Positions 31,030 to 39,221 of a stretch of DNA of 54,943 bases are shown piece after piece; positions within the stretch are counted from its first letter, which is position 1; each line of letters starts with the position of its first letter. A program made the translations under genes and the position numbers. Location: NCBI GenBank assembly GCA_021203885.1, contig JAJQAH010000008.1, forward strand, positions 1-54,943. The letters are read 5' to 3'. The stretch is from Oscillospiraceae bacterium. GTDB lineage: Bacteria > Bacillota > Clostridia > Oscillospirales > Oscillospiraceae. Under the pieces are notes generated by a model. It saw only the letters and a program-made list of their open reading frames with translations. It was not told the DNA's origin and made no database searches.

Positions 31030-31584
31030 ATGAGTGCGAGACGGCTGGCAAGGGACGCCATCATGGCGGCCATCGCCCTGATCCTTTTTATCATCGAGCT
31101 TCAGATCCCGCCCCTGACGCCTATCCCGGGGGTGAAACTGGGTCTGGCCAATATCGTGACGGTCTGTTCCATGTTTCTGTTCGGGCCGCTGGATACGCTG
31201 GCTATCCTGCTGGTGCGTATCCTGCTGGGGAGTATCTTTGCGGGACAGATGATCTCCCTCCTGTACAGCCTTGCAGGGGGCCTTCTGTGCTATCTGGTCA
31301 TGCTGCTCCTCCGGAAGATCCTGACCTGGAGACAGATCTGGGTCTGCAGCGTGATCGGCGCCGTGGCGCATAATGTGGGCCAGATTGCAGTCGCGATCCT
31401 GATCACGAGCACGCCGCTTCTGATCACATACCTGCCGGTCCTGCTGGTATCCGGCATGATCGCGGGCCTGATTACCGGCATCATCGCGCAGCTTCTGACG
31501 CCCCGGCTGGCGAAGCCGCTGGGGATCAAGATGGAAGACAGAAAAAAAATCAAGTCTGAAAAAAAGCCTCAGGACGGATCCTGA
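31030..31584 (+). CDS. Gx transporter family / heptaprenyl diphosphate synthase component I-like membrane protein
   Basis: LQIPPLTPIPGVKLGLANIVTV motif; ATG refined inside ORF 30904..31584. Confidence 0.85.
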   Translation: MSARRLARDAIMAAIALILFIIELQIPPLTPIPGVKLGLANIVTVCSMFLFGPLDTLAILLVRILLGSIFAGQMISLLYSLAGGLLCYLVMLLLRKILTWRQIWVCSVIGAVAHNVGQIAVAILITSTPLLITYLPVLLVSGMIAGLITGIIAQLLTPRLAKPLGIKMEDRKKIKSEKKPQDGS

Positions 31585-31592
31585 GGTTTTTT
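31567..31592. terminator. Intrinsic terminator
   Basis: CCTCAGGA-cgga-TCCTGAGG followed by TTTTTT; A tract on the other side. Confidence 0.9.
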
Positions 31593-32647
31593 CATTGTCT
31601 CAGTTTCAGATCGCCGTCCCGGATCCAGCCGAGTTTTCGCTCGGCCAGCCCGAACAGCCAGGTCAGAAGACCCGGCAGGATGAAACAGATCAGAATAAGG
31701 CCGGCCCAGTCCATGAATGTGGTCGTGATCCCGTCGTCGATCCAGCCGGTGATGACGCCGATCTGTCCGACGAACCCGCAGGTGCCCATGCCTGAGGAGA
31801 CAGGGGAGCCGTTCATCTGCAGGTGGAAGACACAGGTGGCGATCGGGCCCGTGATCGCGCTGGTCAGGGTGGGCGCGATCCAGATCCGCGGGTTTTTGAC
31901 GATGTTACCCATCTGGAGCATGGACGTGCCGATGCCCTGGCTGACCAGGCCGCCCCAGCGGTTCTCCCGGAACGACATGACCGCAAATCCCACCATCTGG
32001 GCACAGCAGCCCGCCACGGCGGCGCCGCCCGCCAGGCCCGTCAGGGACAGAGCCGCGCAGATGGCCGCGCTGGAGATCGGCAGGGTCAGCGCCATTCCGA
32101 CTATCACGGACACCACGATTCCCATCAGGAACGGCTGGAGCTCGGTGGCCCACATCACGGCGGATCCCACTGCGCTGGCCGCGACCCCGACGGGCGGGGC
32201 GATCAGAATGGAAAGCCCTGCGCCGACAAAGATCGTCACAGCGGGTGTCACAAGGATATCGACTTTCGTCTCCTTGCTGACTGCCTTTCCGAATTCTGCG
32301 GCCACGATGGCGATGATCAGGACCGCCAGCGGGCCTCCGGCGCCGCCCAGGTCGTTGGCGGCGTAGCCCACGGCAACCAGTGAGAACAGGACCATTGGAG
32401 GTGCCTTCAGAGCATAGCCGATGGCGACGGCCATTGCCGGGCCGGCCATAGCCGTCGCAAAGCCGCCGATCGTCTCGAAGAATTCGACACCCAGAAGCTG
32501 GCCGAGGGTATTGAAGATCGTGCCGATCAGGAGCGAGCAGAACAGGCCCTGCGCCATGTAACTGAGCGCATCGATCCCGTACCGGCGGCCCGAGATCACA
32601 ATGTCTTTCCGCTTCAGAAATGCCTTTACTTTTTTCAGGAGAACCAC
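31592..32647 (-). CDS. PTS transporter subunit IIC (PTS_EIIC_2-like)
   Basis: 351 aa multi-TM; MNGSPVSSGMGTCGFVGQIGVI pattern. Confidence 0.78.
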   Translation of the reverse strand: MVLLKKVKAFLKRKDIVISGRRYGIDALSYMAQGLFCSLLIGTIFNTLGQLLGVEFFETIGGFATAMAGPAMAVAIGYALKAPPMVLFSLVAVGYAANDLGGAGGPLAVLIIAIVAAEFGKAVSKETKVDILVTPAVTIFVGAGLSILIAPPVGVAASAVGSAVMWATELQPFLMGIVVSVIVGMALTLPISSAAICAALSLTGLAGGAAVAGCCAQMVGFAVMSFRENRWGGLVSQGIGTSMLQMGNIVKNPRIWIAPTLTSAITGPIATCVFHLQMNGSPVSSGMGTCGFVGQIGVITGWIDDGITTTFMDWAGLILICFILPGLLTWLFGLAERKLGWIRDGDLKLRQ

Positions 32648-32684
32648 TTCCAGTCTCTTGAATTTTGATTCGGAAAATTTGGGT

Positions 32685-32731
32685 AAAAAGGAACATGGCT
32701 GTCATCGGGATTCCGTTGACAGCCATGTTCC
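32685..32731 (-). terminator. Intrinsic terminator downstream of mscL
   Basis: Perfect 15-bp stem GGAACATGGCTGTCA-N12-TGACAGCCATGTTCC followed by TTTTT on the minus strand. Confidence 0.88.
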
Positions 32732-32780
32732 AGACAAAGGAGATACAATCAGCAAAAAAGCAATTGCACTGGTTGACGTA

Positions 32781-33320
32781 TCAGGATTCCGTTGTAGATC
32801 CCTCAACTGCCTTTTCCGCTTCCTCAAGCTGTGAAGTGCAGCAGGGGCAGCGAGTGGCGTCGATCGGAATCTCGGATTTGCAGAAGGGGCAGATCTTCGT
32901 GGTGGGCGCAGGCTCCACATCTTCCTTGTGCATCAGTTTCTTTGTCCCCTTGGAGAGGTTGGAGAGCAACTTGATCAGCAGGAAAATGACAAGAGCCAGG
33001 ATGATGAACTGGATGACCGCGGTGATAAATACACCATAGTTCAAGGTAGCGGCCCCGGCTTCCTGCGCGGCGGCAAGAGTGGAATAATGAGTGCCGTCCA
33101 GTGAAATGAACCAGTTCGTGAAATCAATGCCGCCGGTAATCAGGGTAATTACAGGCATGATGATATCATTGACCAGAGAGTTCACGATCGACTGGAATGC
33201 GGCACCGATGATCACGCCGACAGCCAGGTCCATCACGTTGCCCTGCATGATGAAGTCTTTAAAGTCGCTCCAGAAGCCCTTCTTCTTTTCAGTTTCTTCT
33301 ACTTTTTCTTCTTCCTCCAT
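32781..33320 (-). CDS. mscL: Large-conductance mechanosensitive channel MscL with C-terminal zinc-ribbon-like motif
   Basis: [34 protein letters not shown]; tail [18 protein letters not shown]. Confidence 0.94.
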   Translation of the reverse strand: MEEEEKVEETEKKKGFWSDFKDFIMQGNVMDLAVGVIIGAAFQSIVNSLVNDIIMPVITLITGGIDFTNWFISLDGTHYSTLAAAQEAGAATLNYGVFITAVIQFIILALVIFLLIKLLSNLSKGTKKLMHKEDVEPAPTTKICPFCKSEIPIDATRCPCCTSQLEEAEKAVEGSTTES

Positions 33321-33360
33321 GTTTTCCTTTCACCCCCAAAATTAAATTTGAACTGACATT

Positions 33361-33389
33361 ATTTTACAGGAAAGAAAGAAAAGTTTCAA
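33361..33389 (-). promoter_or_regulatory. Predicted sigma-A promoter for mscL
   Basis: TTGAAA - 17 nt - TAAAAT on the minus strand. Confidence 0.6.
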
Positions 33390-33435
33390 CACCCAATTCA
33401 CACATTCTTATAAAACTTTTTCAAAAAAAATATTA

Positions 33436-33522
33436 TGGTGCGCCTGACGGGGCTCGAACCCGCACGCATAAAGATGCACAAGATTCTAAATCTCGCATGT
33501 CTGCCAATTCCATCACAGGCGC
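33436..33522 (-). tRNA. tRNA-Leu (anticodon UAG), CCA encoded
   Basis: GCGCCTG/CAGGCGC acceptor stem, anticodon loop TTTAGAA, long variable arm, GGTTCGAGCC T-arm, 3' ACCA. Confidence 0.96.
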
Positions 33523-33553
33523 AGATCAAGAAGCCCTGCGACGGAAAAGCAGT

Positions 33554-34372
33554 TCAGCCGTAGAGCAGTCCTATGATCCAGTTGCTTAGTCGGCAGGGCA
33601 GGATCTGGCAGAGTACACAGATCAGCTGATAGGAAAAACCGACGGAGTACAGAGGCTTGACGCTGTGCTTGAAGGCAATCGACCGGACCCGCCGGGCCAC
33701 CCGGTCGGGGCTCATACCGTTCAGCTCATCGTGCTCCATCTTGGCCACACTTTTTGAGATCCTGCCGTCATATTCCTGATCGCCGGCCAGGGATTTATTG
33801 CGGGCCTCGGTAAATCCGGTATGGATATCTCCGGGCATGACCGCGGCAACGCTGATCCCGAAAGGACGCACTTCATTGGCCAGTGCGCAGGTATACGAGT
33901 TGATCGCCGCCTTGGAGGCGGAGTAGAATGTCTGGAAGGGAATGGCCGCGGGCGCGGCGACGGAGCTGATATTGATGATCCGGCCGCTTCTCTGCTCCCG
34001 CATATGGGGAAGGACCGCTTTATTGACATTGACCATGCCGAAGAAATTCACATCGAACTGGCTCTTGGCCTGATCCAGCTCGGTAAATTCGACAGCTCCG
34101 GAAATGCCGTAACCGGCGCAGTTCACCACAAGGTCGATCCGGCCTGCCTGTTCCGCGATCTGTCTGACCGCGGCCTGCACCTGATCTTCCTTTGTCACGT
34201 CCACGGAAAAATGTACGGCCTTATTTGCACCCTGCGCGGGCTCATGACGGCTGAACTCGTATACGGTGCAGCCGGCGGAGGCCAGCCGGCGGACCGTGCT
34301 GAGACCGATCCCGGAACTGCCGCCGGTCACAAGTGCTATTTTATTTTCCCGGGTCTCCGTTGTACGGGCCAT
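33554..34372 (-). CDS. SDR family oxidoreductase
   Basis: TGGSSGIG, NCAGYG, YSASKAA motifs. Confidence 0.92.
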   Translation of the reverse strand: MARTTETRENKIALVTGGSSGIGLSTVRRLASAGCTVYEFSRHEPAQGANKAVHFSVDVTKEDQVQAAVRQIAEQAGRIDLVVNCAGYGISGAVEFTELDQAKSQFDVNFFGMVNVNKAVLPHMREQRSGRIINISSVAAPAAIPFQTFYSASKAAINSYTCALANEVRPFGISVAAVMPGDIHTGFTEARNKSLAGDQEYDGRISKSVAKMEHDELNGMSPDRVARRVRSIAFKHSVKPLYSVGFSYQLICVLCQILPCRLSNWIIGLLYG

Positions 34373-34443
34373 GTCGATTCACCCCAGCAGTTTTTTGCTT
34401 TGTATCTCTCAAAATCTCAAGCAGCGGCTTTGCCGCTGAAAAT

Positions 34444-34472
34444 ATTATAATGAAAAGAAAAATGAAAAGCAA
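34444..34472 (-). promoter_or_regulatory. Predicted sigma-A promoter for the SDR gene
   Basis: TTGCTT - 17 nt - TATAAT on the minus strand, overlapping the upstream terminator. Confidence 0.6.
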
Positions 34473-34486
34473 GGGAAACCTTGCTT
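34455..34486 (-). terminator. Intrinsic terminator after the GNAT gene
   Basis: AAGCAAGG-tttc-CCTTGCTT followed by a T-rich tract (TTCATTTTTCTTTTC). Confidence 0.75.
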
Positions 34487-34502
34487 CCGCTGTCGCGCGG
34501 GA

Positions 34503-35096
34503 TCACTGTTCTTCGGCCGGATCTTCCCGATACGGCCTGCAGAGCCTGGAAAACCTCGTACCATATATATACCGGTAGAATTCGACTACGGCGTCAAACA
34601 GGCTGTCGTCCGAAACCGGGAGATCACCTGTGGGCAGGAACAGGATATTGTAATCGATAAAAAAGAGCACGCATTTGACCGTGGTCACGCGCGCCCCGTT
34701 CCGGACATAAAACCGGATCCGCCGCTCCCGCTGGTCGCGTTCTCTTTCATTCTTCGCGCCCGAGACGCACTCCGCTTCAATGAAAAAACCCTTCTGAGCG
34801 GGCACGGCTGCAGCCAGATCCGACAGAAATGCGCTTCCGATGCCCTGATCGCGAAGATCCGGCACCACGGCGAAATAATCCATGAACACGTACTCTTTCT
34901 CCGGCTGGAGGAAACAGCAGGAGTAAGCCAGCAGCCGGTCGCCGTCGAAGTAACCGTACGCCGCGTATTTCCCGTCCCGGATGGCGGACACCATGGCCCG
35001 GTACGGCCGGAGTTCCCGGGGCGGAAAATCCCCCCGCATATACTGATGATAGATCTGTTTCAGCTGAATTTCATCCAGCAGTCTGATTTCAGCCAT
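34503..35096 (-). CDS. GNAT family N-acetyltransferase
   Basis: DYFAVVPDLRDQGIGSAFLSDL acetyl-CoA-binding motif. Confidence 0.8.
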   Translation of the reverse strand: MAEIRLLDEIQLKQIYHQYMRGDFPPRELRPYRAMVSAIRDGKYAAYGYFDGDRLLAYSCCFLQPEKEYVFMDYFAVVPDLRDQGIGSAFLSDLAAAVPAQKGFFIEAECVSGAKNERERDQRERRIRFYVRNGARVTTVKCVLFFIDYNILFLPTGDLPVSDDSLFDAVVEFYRYIYGTRFSRLCRPYREDPAEEQ

Positions 35097-35168
35097 ATTT
35101 TTCCCTTTTTGTACAGGAAGTTCTCCACTCAGGGAAGAGCAGAGAACTTCCTTTCTGGAACGCAGAAA

Positions 35169-38100
35169 TTATACTTCAACCGTTCCCACATACACATTGT
35201 AAGCGCCGCCGGTCATGAGGACGGTGCCGTCGTCCCTGTATCGTACGGTCAGATCACCGCCGCTGAGGCTGACCAGAATCGGCTCATTATAGTCACAGTG
35301 GCCGTTCTTGACGGCGGCCACAACCGCCGCACAGGCGCCCGTACCGCAGGCCAGCGTCTCGCCGGTGCCGCGCTCCCATACGCGCACTTTCAGAGTATGG
35401 TCATTGACGACCTGTACGAATTCGGCATTGACCCGTTCGGGGAAGATCTCATTGTGTTCAAACTGGGGACCGACCCGCTGCAGATCCAGTGCCTCCACTT
35501 CACGGCAGAAGACCACGCAGTGGGGGTTGCCCATGGAGACGCAGGTGATCTGATAGGCCTCGCCTCCTATGACCACCGGATAGTCCACCACTTCATCGCC
35601 GCTGAGGGAGACCGGGATCTGTGACGGACTCATTTCCGCCTTGCCCATATCGCCCTCAACCTGGATGACGTGGCCTTCCTGGGTGATCACCCGCATGGTC
35701 CGGACGCCCGCCGGCGTCTCCAGGCAGATCGTGCGGTTTTTCACGTTGCGGATGTCGTATAAATATTTGGCCACGCACCGCATGGCGTTGCCGCTGACTC
35801 CGCCGTCGCTGCCGTCGGCGTTATACATGATGACCTTCGCGTCGGCCACCTCGGAGGGGTACATCAGTACGATCCCGTCGCTGCCGATGCCCCAGTGCCT
35901 GTCCGAGAGGGACACAGCCATGGACTCCGGGGAGGAGACCTCCTGCTCGAAGCAGTCGATATAGATATAATCGTTCCCGCAGGTCTGCATCTTGACGAAG
36001 TCCAGCTTTTTCACCTGATCGCTGGTGTGGTTGATATCCACCAGACTCGTGCTGTATTCGCTGAACCGGCTCATCAGACTGTCGGCCAGGGCGTTGGCGG
36101 TGTCGACGCTGGTCATGCAGGGAATGCCCAGCGCACAGGCCCTGCGGCGCATCCGCACGCTGTCTCTTGCGGGTATGCGGCCTCTGGTGGATGTGGACAG
36201 GATATATTTGACCTTTCCGCTCTCCATCAGGGTGACCGTATTATCCTCACTCTCATGGATCTTATTGACCGTGATGGGATGCAGGCCGGCGGCCTCCAGC
36301 GCCTTGGCCGTGCCGCTGGTCGCATACAGCTGAAAGCCGAGCTTTGCAAATTTCCGGCCAATGTTCGCCACCTCGTGTTTGTCGCTGTCCCGGACGGTGA
36401 TCAAAACACCGCCATCCTTGTACATCTGGTATCCGGCGGCCACAAGGCCCTTATACAGAGCCTCCTGCAGCGTCTTCGCCACGCCCAGGACCTCACCGGT
36501 GGATTTCATTTCCGGACCCAGCTGGGTATCCACGCCGCTGAGCTTCTCAAAGGAGAAGACGGGTACTTTCACGGCCACATGGGGCGGCGATTTGTGCAGG
36601 CCGGTTCCGTAGCCCAGATCTTCCAGCTTCTCACCCAGGCTGACCCGCAGTGCCAGATCGACCATGGGAATGCCGGTGACCTTGCTCAGATAGGGGACGG
36701 TGCGGGAAGCCCGGGGATTGACCTCGATGACATAGATGTTGTCGTTCTGGATGATATACTGCAGATTGATGATCCCGATCGCGTCCAGGCCCTGGCACAG
36801 CTCCTTGGTGATCTTTTCAAGCCGTTCAGCCATATCGTCATCAATGTGGGTGGCGGGATAGACGGCGATGCTGTCGCCGGAATGGATGCCGGTGCGTTCG
36901 ATATGCTCCATGATGCCGGGCATCAGGACATCCTCACCGTCGAAAATGGCGTCCACTTCGATCTCGCGGCCCTCGATGTATTTATCGATCAGGACCGGAT
37001 TTTCGATATTGGTGCTGAGAATGATCGACATGTACTCCCGGATGTCGTCGTCGTTGAAGGCGATGATCATATTCTGGCCGCCCAGCACATACGAGGGCCG
37101 CATCAGGACCGGGTAGCCGATCTCATTGGCGGAGGCCAGCGCCTCCTCGGTCGTCATAATGGTCTGGCCGGCTGCCCGGGAGACACTCAGCCTCTCCAGC
37201 AGTTCGTCGAACCGCTCCCGGTCCTCGGCCATATCGATGCTGTCGGCGCAGGTGCCGATGATCGGGATATTCCGCTTGCTCAGCGCCTTCGTCAGTTTGA
37301 TGGAGGTCTGGCCGCCGAATGCGACCACGACGCCGCAGGGATTTTCCACATTGATGATATCCAGCACGTCCTCCTCGCACAGAGGCTCAAAGTAAAGACG
37401 GTCGCCGATATCGAAGTCGGTGGAGACGGTCTCCGGGTTGTTGTTGATGATGACGACCTCAAAGCCCATCTTCTTCAAGGCGTTGACGCAGTGTACGCTG
37501 GCGTAGTCGAATTCGATCCCCTGACCGATCCGGATCGGGCCGGAGCCCAGGACCACCACGGTCTGCTTTTCGGTCCGGTTCAGGAAAGGGAGGACCTCAT
37601 TCTCTCCGCCGGATTCCGGACTGTTGAACGTTCCGTAAAAGTAGGGGGTGGTGGCGGCAAATTCGCCGCTGCAGGTATCGACCATCTTATAGGTGGGCGT
37701 CAGGTGTTCGGGAAGTTCAAAGCCGGAGAAAGAGGCAAGGGCGTGGTCCGTGTACCCAAGCTTTTTGCCCTCGTAATATTCCTCGTCCGTCAGTTTCTTT
37801 CCCGTGATCCTGTTTTCATAATCCACCAGGTTCAGCATTTTATACAGGAACCACCGGTCGATCTTTGTCGTCTGATACAGGGTATCCACATCCACGCCCC
37901 GCAGCAGCGCTTCATAGATATAAAACATGCGCAGGTCCGTAGGCTCACTGAGCTTTTCCATCAGCTCCTCATCACTGAGCTCCTGCAGATCCGGAGAGCG
38001 CATGGTTTCATGGGAGATCTCGGCTCCGCGGACCGCCTTCATCAGCGCGGATTCGAAGCTGTCGGAGATCGCCAGAACTTCGCCGGTGGCTTTCATCTGG

Positions 38101-39221
38101 GTTCCCAGTGTGCGCTTGGCATACACGAATTTGTCGAAGGGCCATTTCGGGAATTTGACGGCCACGTAATCGATGGCCGGCTCGAAGGCAGCGTAGGTCG
38201 TGCCCGTCACCGCATTCTGAATCTCGTCGAGGGTGTAGCCCAGGGCAATCTTCGTGGCGACCTTCGCGATCGGATAACCGGTGGCTTTGGAGGCCAGTGC
38301 GGAGGAGCGGGACACACGGGGATTGACCTCGATGACGGCGTATTCGAAAGAATCCGGATTCAGGGCGAACTGACAGTTGCAGCCGCCTTCCACTCCGAGG
38401 GCGTCGATGATATCCAGCGCGGCGGACCGGAGCATCTGATATTCCTTGTCGGCCAGAGTGACGCACGGCGCGATGACGATACTGTCACCGGTGTGGACAC
38501 CGACCGGGTCGATGTTTTCCATGGAACAGACCGTGATGACGTTGCCGGCTGAGTCACGCATGACTTCAAATTCGATCTCTTTCCAGCCAGCCACGCAGCG
38601 TTCGATCAGGACCTGGCAGATGGGGGACTGCTGAAGCCCGCCGGAGGCGATCTCATACAGTTCCTCCGGCGTATTGGCGATCCCGCCGCCGCTGCCGCCC
38701 AGGGTGAAAGCGGGACGTACGATCACAGGATAGCCGATGGTCTCGGCAAATTTCAGGGCGTCCTCCGGTTCATTGACGACCGTGGAGGGAATACAGGGCT
38801 GGCCGATGGACTCCATGGTCTCCTTGAACATCTGCCGGTCTTCCGCCTTGTCGATCGTTTCTGGGAAGGAGCCCAGCAGCCGCACGTTGTGTGACTCCAG
38901 AAATCCGCTTCTGGCCAGCTGCATGGACAGCGTCAGGCCCGTCTGGCCGCCGAGGCCGGACAGGACACTGTCGGGCTTTTCCTTCTCGATGATCCGCTCC
39001 ACCGTCGTCAGGGTCAGCGGCTCAATGTAGATCTTATCCGCCATGACGCTGTCGGTCATGATGGTGGCCGGGTTCGAATTGACCAGGACGATCTCAATGC
39101 CGTCCTCCCGCAGAGCGCGGCAGGCCTGCACGCCGGCATAGTCGAACTCCGCGGCCTGTCCGATCACGATGGGGCCGGATCCGATGACCAGGACCTTTTT
39201 GATGTCAGGATTTCTGGGCAT
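35169..39221 (-). CDS. carB-dapF: Fusion protein: carbamoyl-phosphate synthase large subunit (CarB, about residues 1-1072) + diaminopimelate epimerase-like domain (DapF, about residues 1073-1350)
   Basis: Single 1350-aa ORF with no internal stop. CarB half: two ATP-grasp modules and MGS-like domain. DapF half begins LDFVKMQTCGNDYIYIDCF and ends with ACGTGACA motif. Confidence 0.93.
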   Translation of the reverse strand: MPRNPDIKKVLVIGSGPIVIGQAAEFDYAGVQACRALREDGIEIVLVNSNPATIMTDSVMADKIYIEPLTLTTVERIIEKEKPDSVLSGLGGQTGLTLSMQLARSGFLESHNVRLLGSFPETIDKAEDRQMFKETMESIGQPCIPSTVVNEPEDALKFAETIGYPVIVRPAFTLGGSGGGIANTPEELYEIASGGLQQSPICQVLIERCVAGWKEIEFEVMRDSAGNVITVCSMENIDPVGVHTGDSIVIAPCVTLADKEYQMLRSAALDIIDALGVEGGCNCQFALNPDSFEYAVIEVNPRVSRSSALASKATGYPIAKVATKIALGYTLDEIQNAVTGTTYAAFEPAIDYVAVKFPKWPFDKFVYAKRTLGTQMKATGEVLAISDSFESALMKAVRGAEISHETMRSPDLQELSDEELMEKLSEPTDLRMFYIYEALLRGVDVDTLYQTTKIDRWFLYKMLNLVDYENRITGKKLTDEEYYEGKKLGYTDHALASFSGFELPEHLTPTYKMVDTCSGEFAATTPYFYGTFNSPESGGENEVLPFLNRTEKQTVVVLGSGPIRIGQGIEFDYASVHCVNALKKMGFEVVIINNNPETVSTDFDIGDRLYFEPLCEEDVLDIINVENPCGVVVAFGGQTSIKLTKALSKRNIPIIGTCADSIDMAEDRERFDELLERLSVSRAAGQTIMTTEEALASANEIGYPVLMRPSYVLGGQNMIIAFNDDDIREYMSIILSTNIENPVLIDKYIEGREIEVDAIFDGEDVLMPGIMEHIERTGIHSGDSIAVYPATHIDDDMAERLEKITKELCQGLDAIGIINLQYIIQNDNIYVIEVNPRASRTVPYLSKVTGIPMVDLALRVSLGEKLEDLGYGTGLHKSPPHVAVKVPVFSFEKLSGVDTQLGPEMKSTGEVLGVAKTLQEALYKGLVAAGYQMYKDGGVLITVRDSDKHEVANIGRKFAKLGFQLYATSGTAKALEAAGLHPITVNKIHESEDNTVTLMESGKVKYILSTSTRGRIPARDSVRMRRRACALGIPCMTSVDTANALADSLMSRFSEYSTSLVDINHTSDQVKKLDFVKMQTCGNDYIYIDCFEQEVSSPESMAVSLSDRHWGIGSDGIVLMYPSEVADAKVIMYNADGSDGGVSGNAMRCVAKYLYDIRNVKNRTICLETPAGVRTMRVITQEGHVIQVEGDMGKAEMSPSQIPVSLSGDEVVDYPVVIGGEAYQITCVSMGNPHCVVFCREVEALDLQRVGPQFEHNEIFPERVNAEFVQVVNDHTLKVRVWERGTGETLACGTGACAAVVAAVKNGHCDYNEPILVSLSGGDLTVRYRDDGTVLMTGGAYNVYVGTVEV

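Noticed and set aside
31905-32726. 273-aa minus-strand ORF in an alternative frame of the PTS EIIC gene
   Set aside because: Same-strand off-frame reading; Arg/Gly-rich, no TM pattern, whereas the 31592..32647 frame is a clear membrane protein.
35895-38552. 885-aa plus-strand ORF antisense to carB-dapF
   Set aside because: Antisense shadow; composition typical of reverse-complement codons (HHDG, DDIDVV), no RBS/promoter context, overlaps conserved carB.
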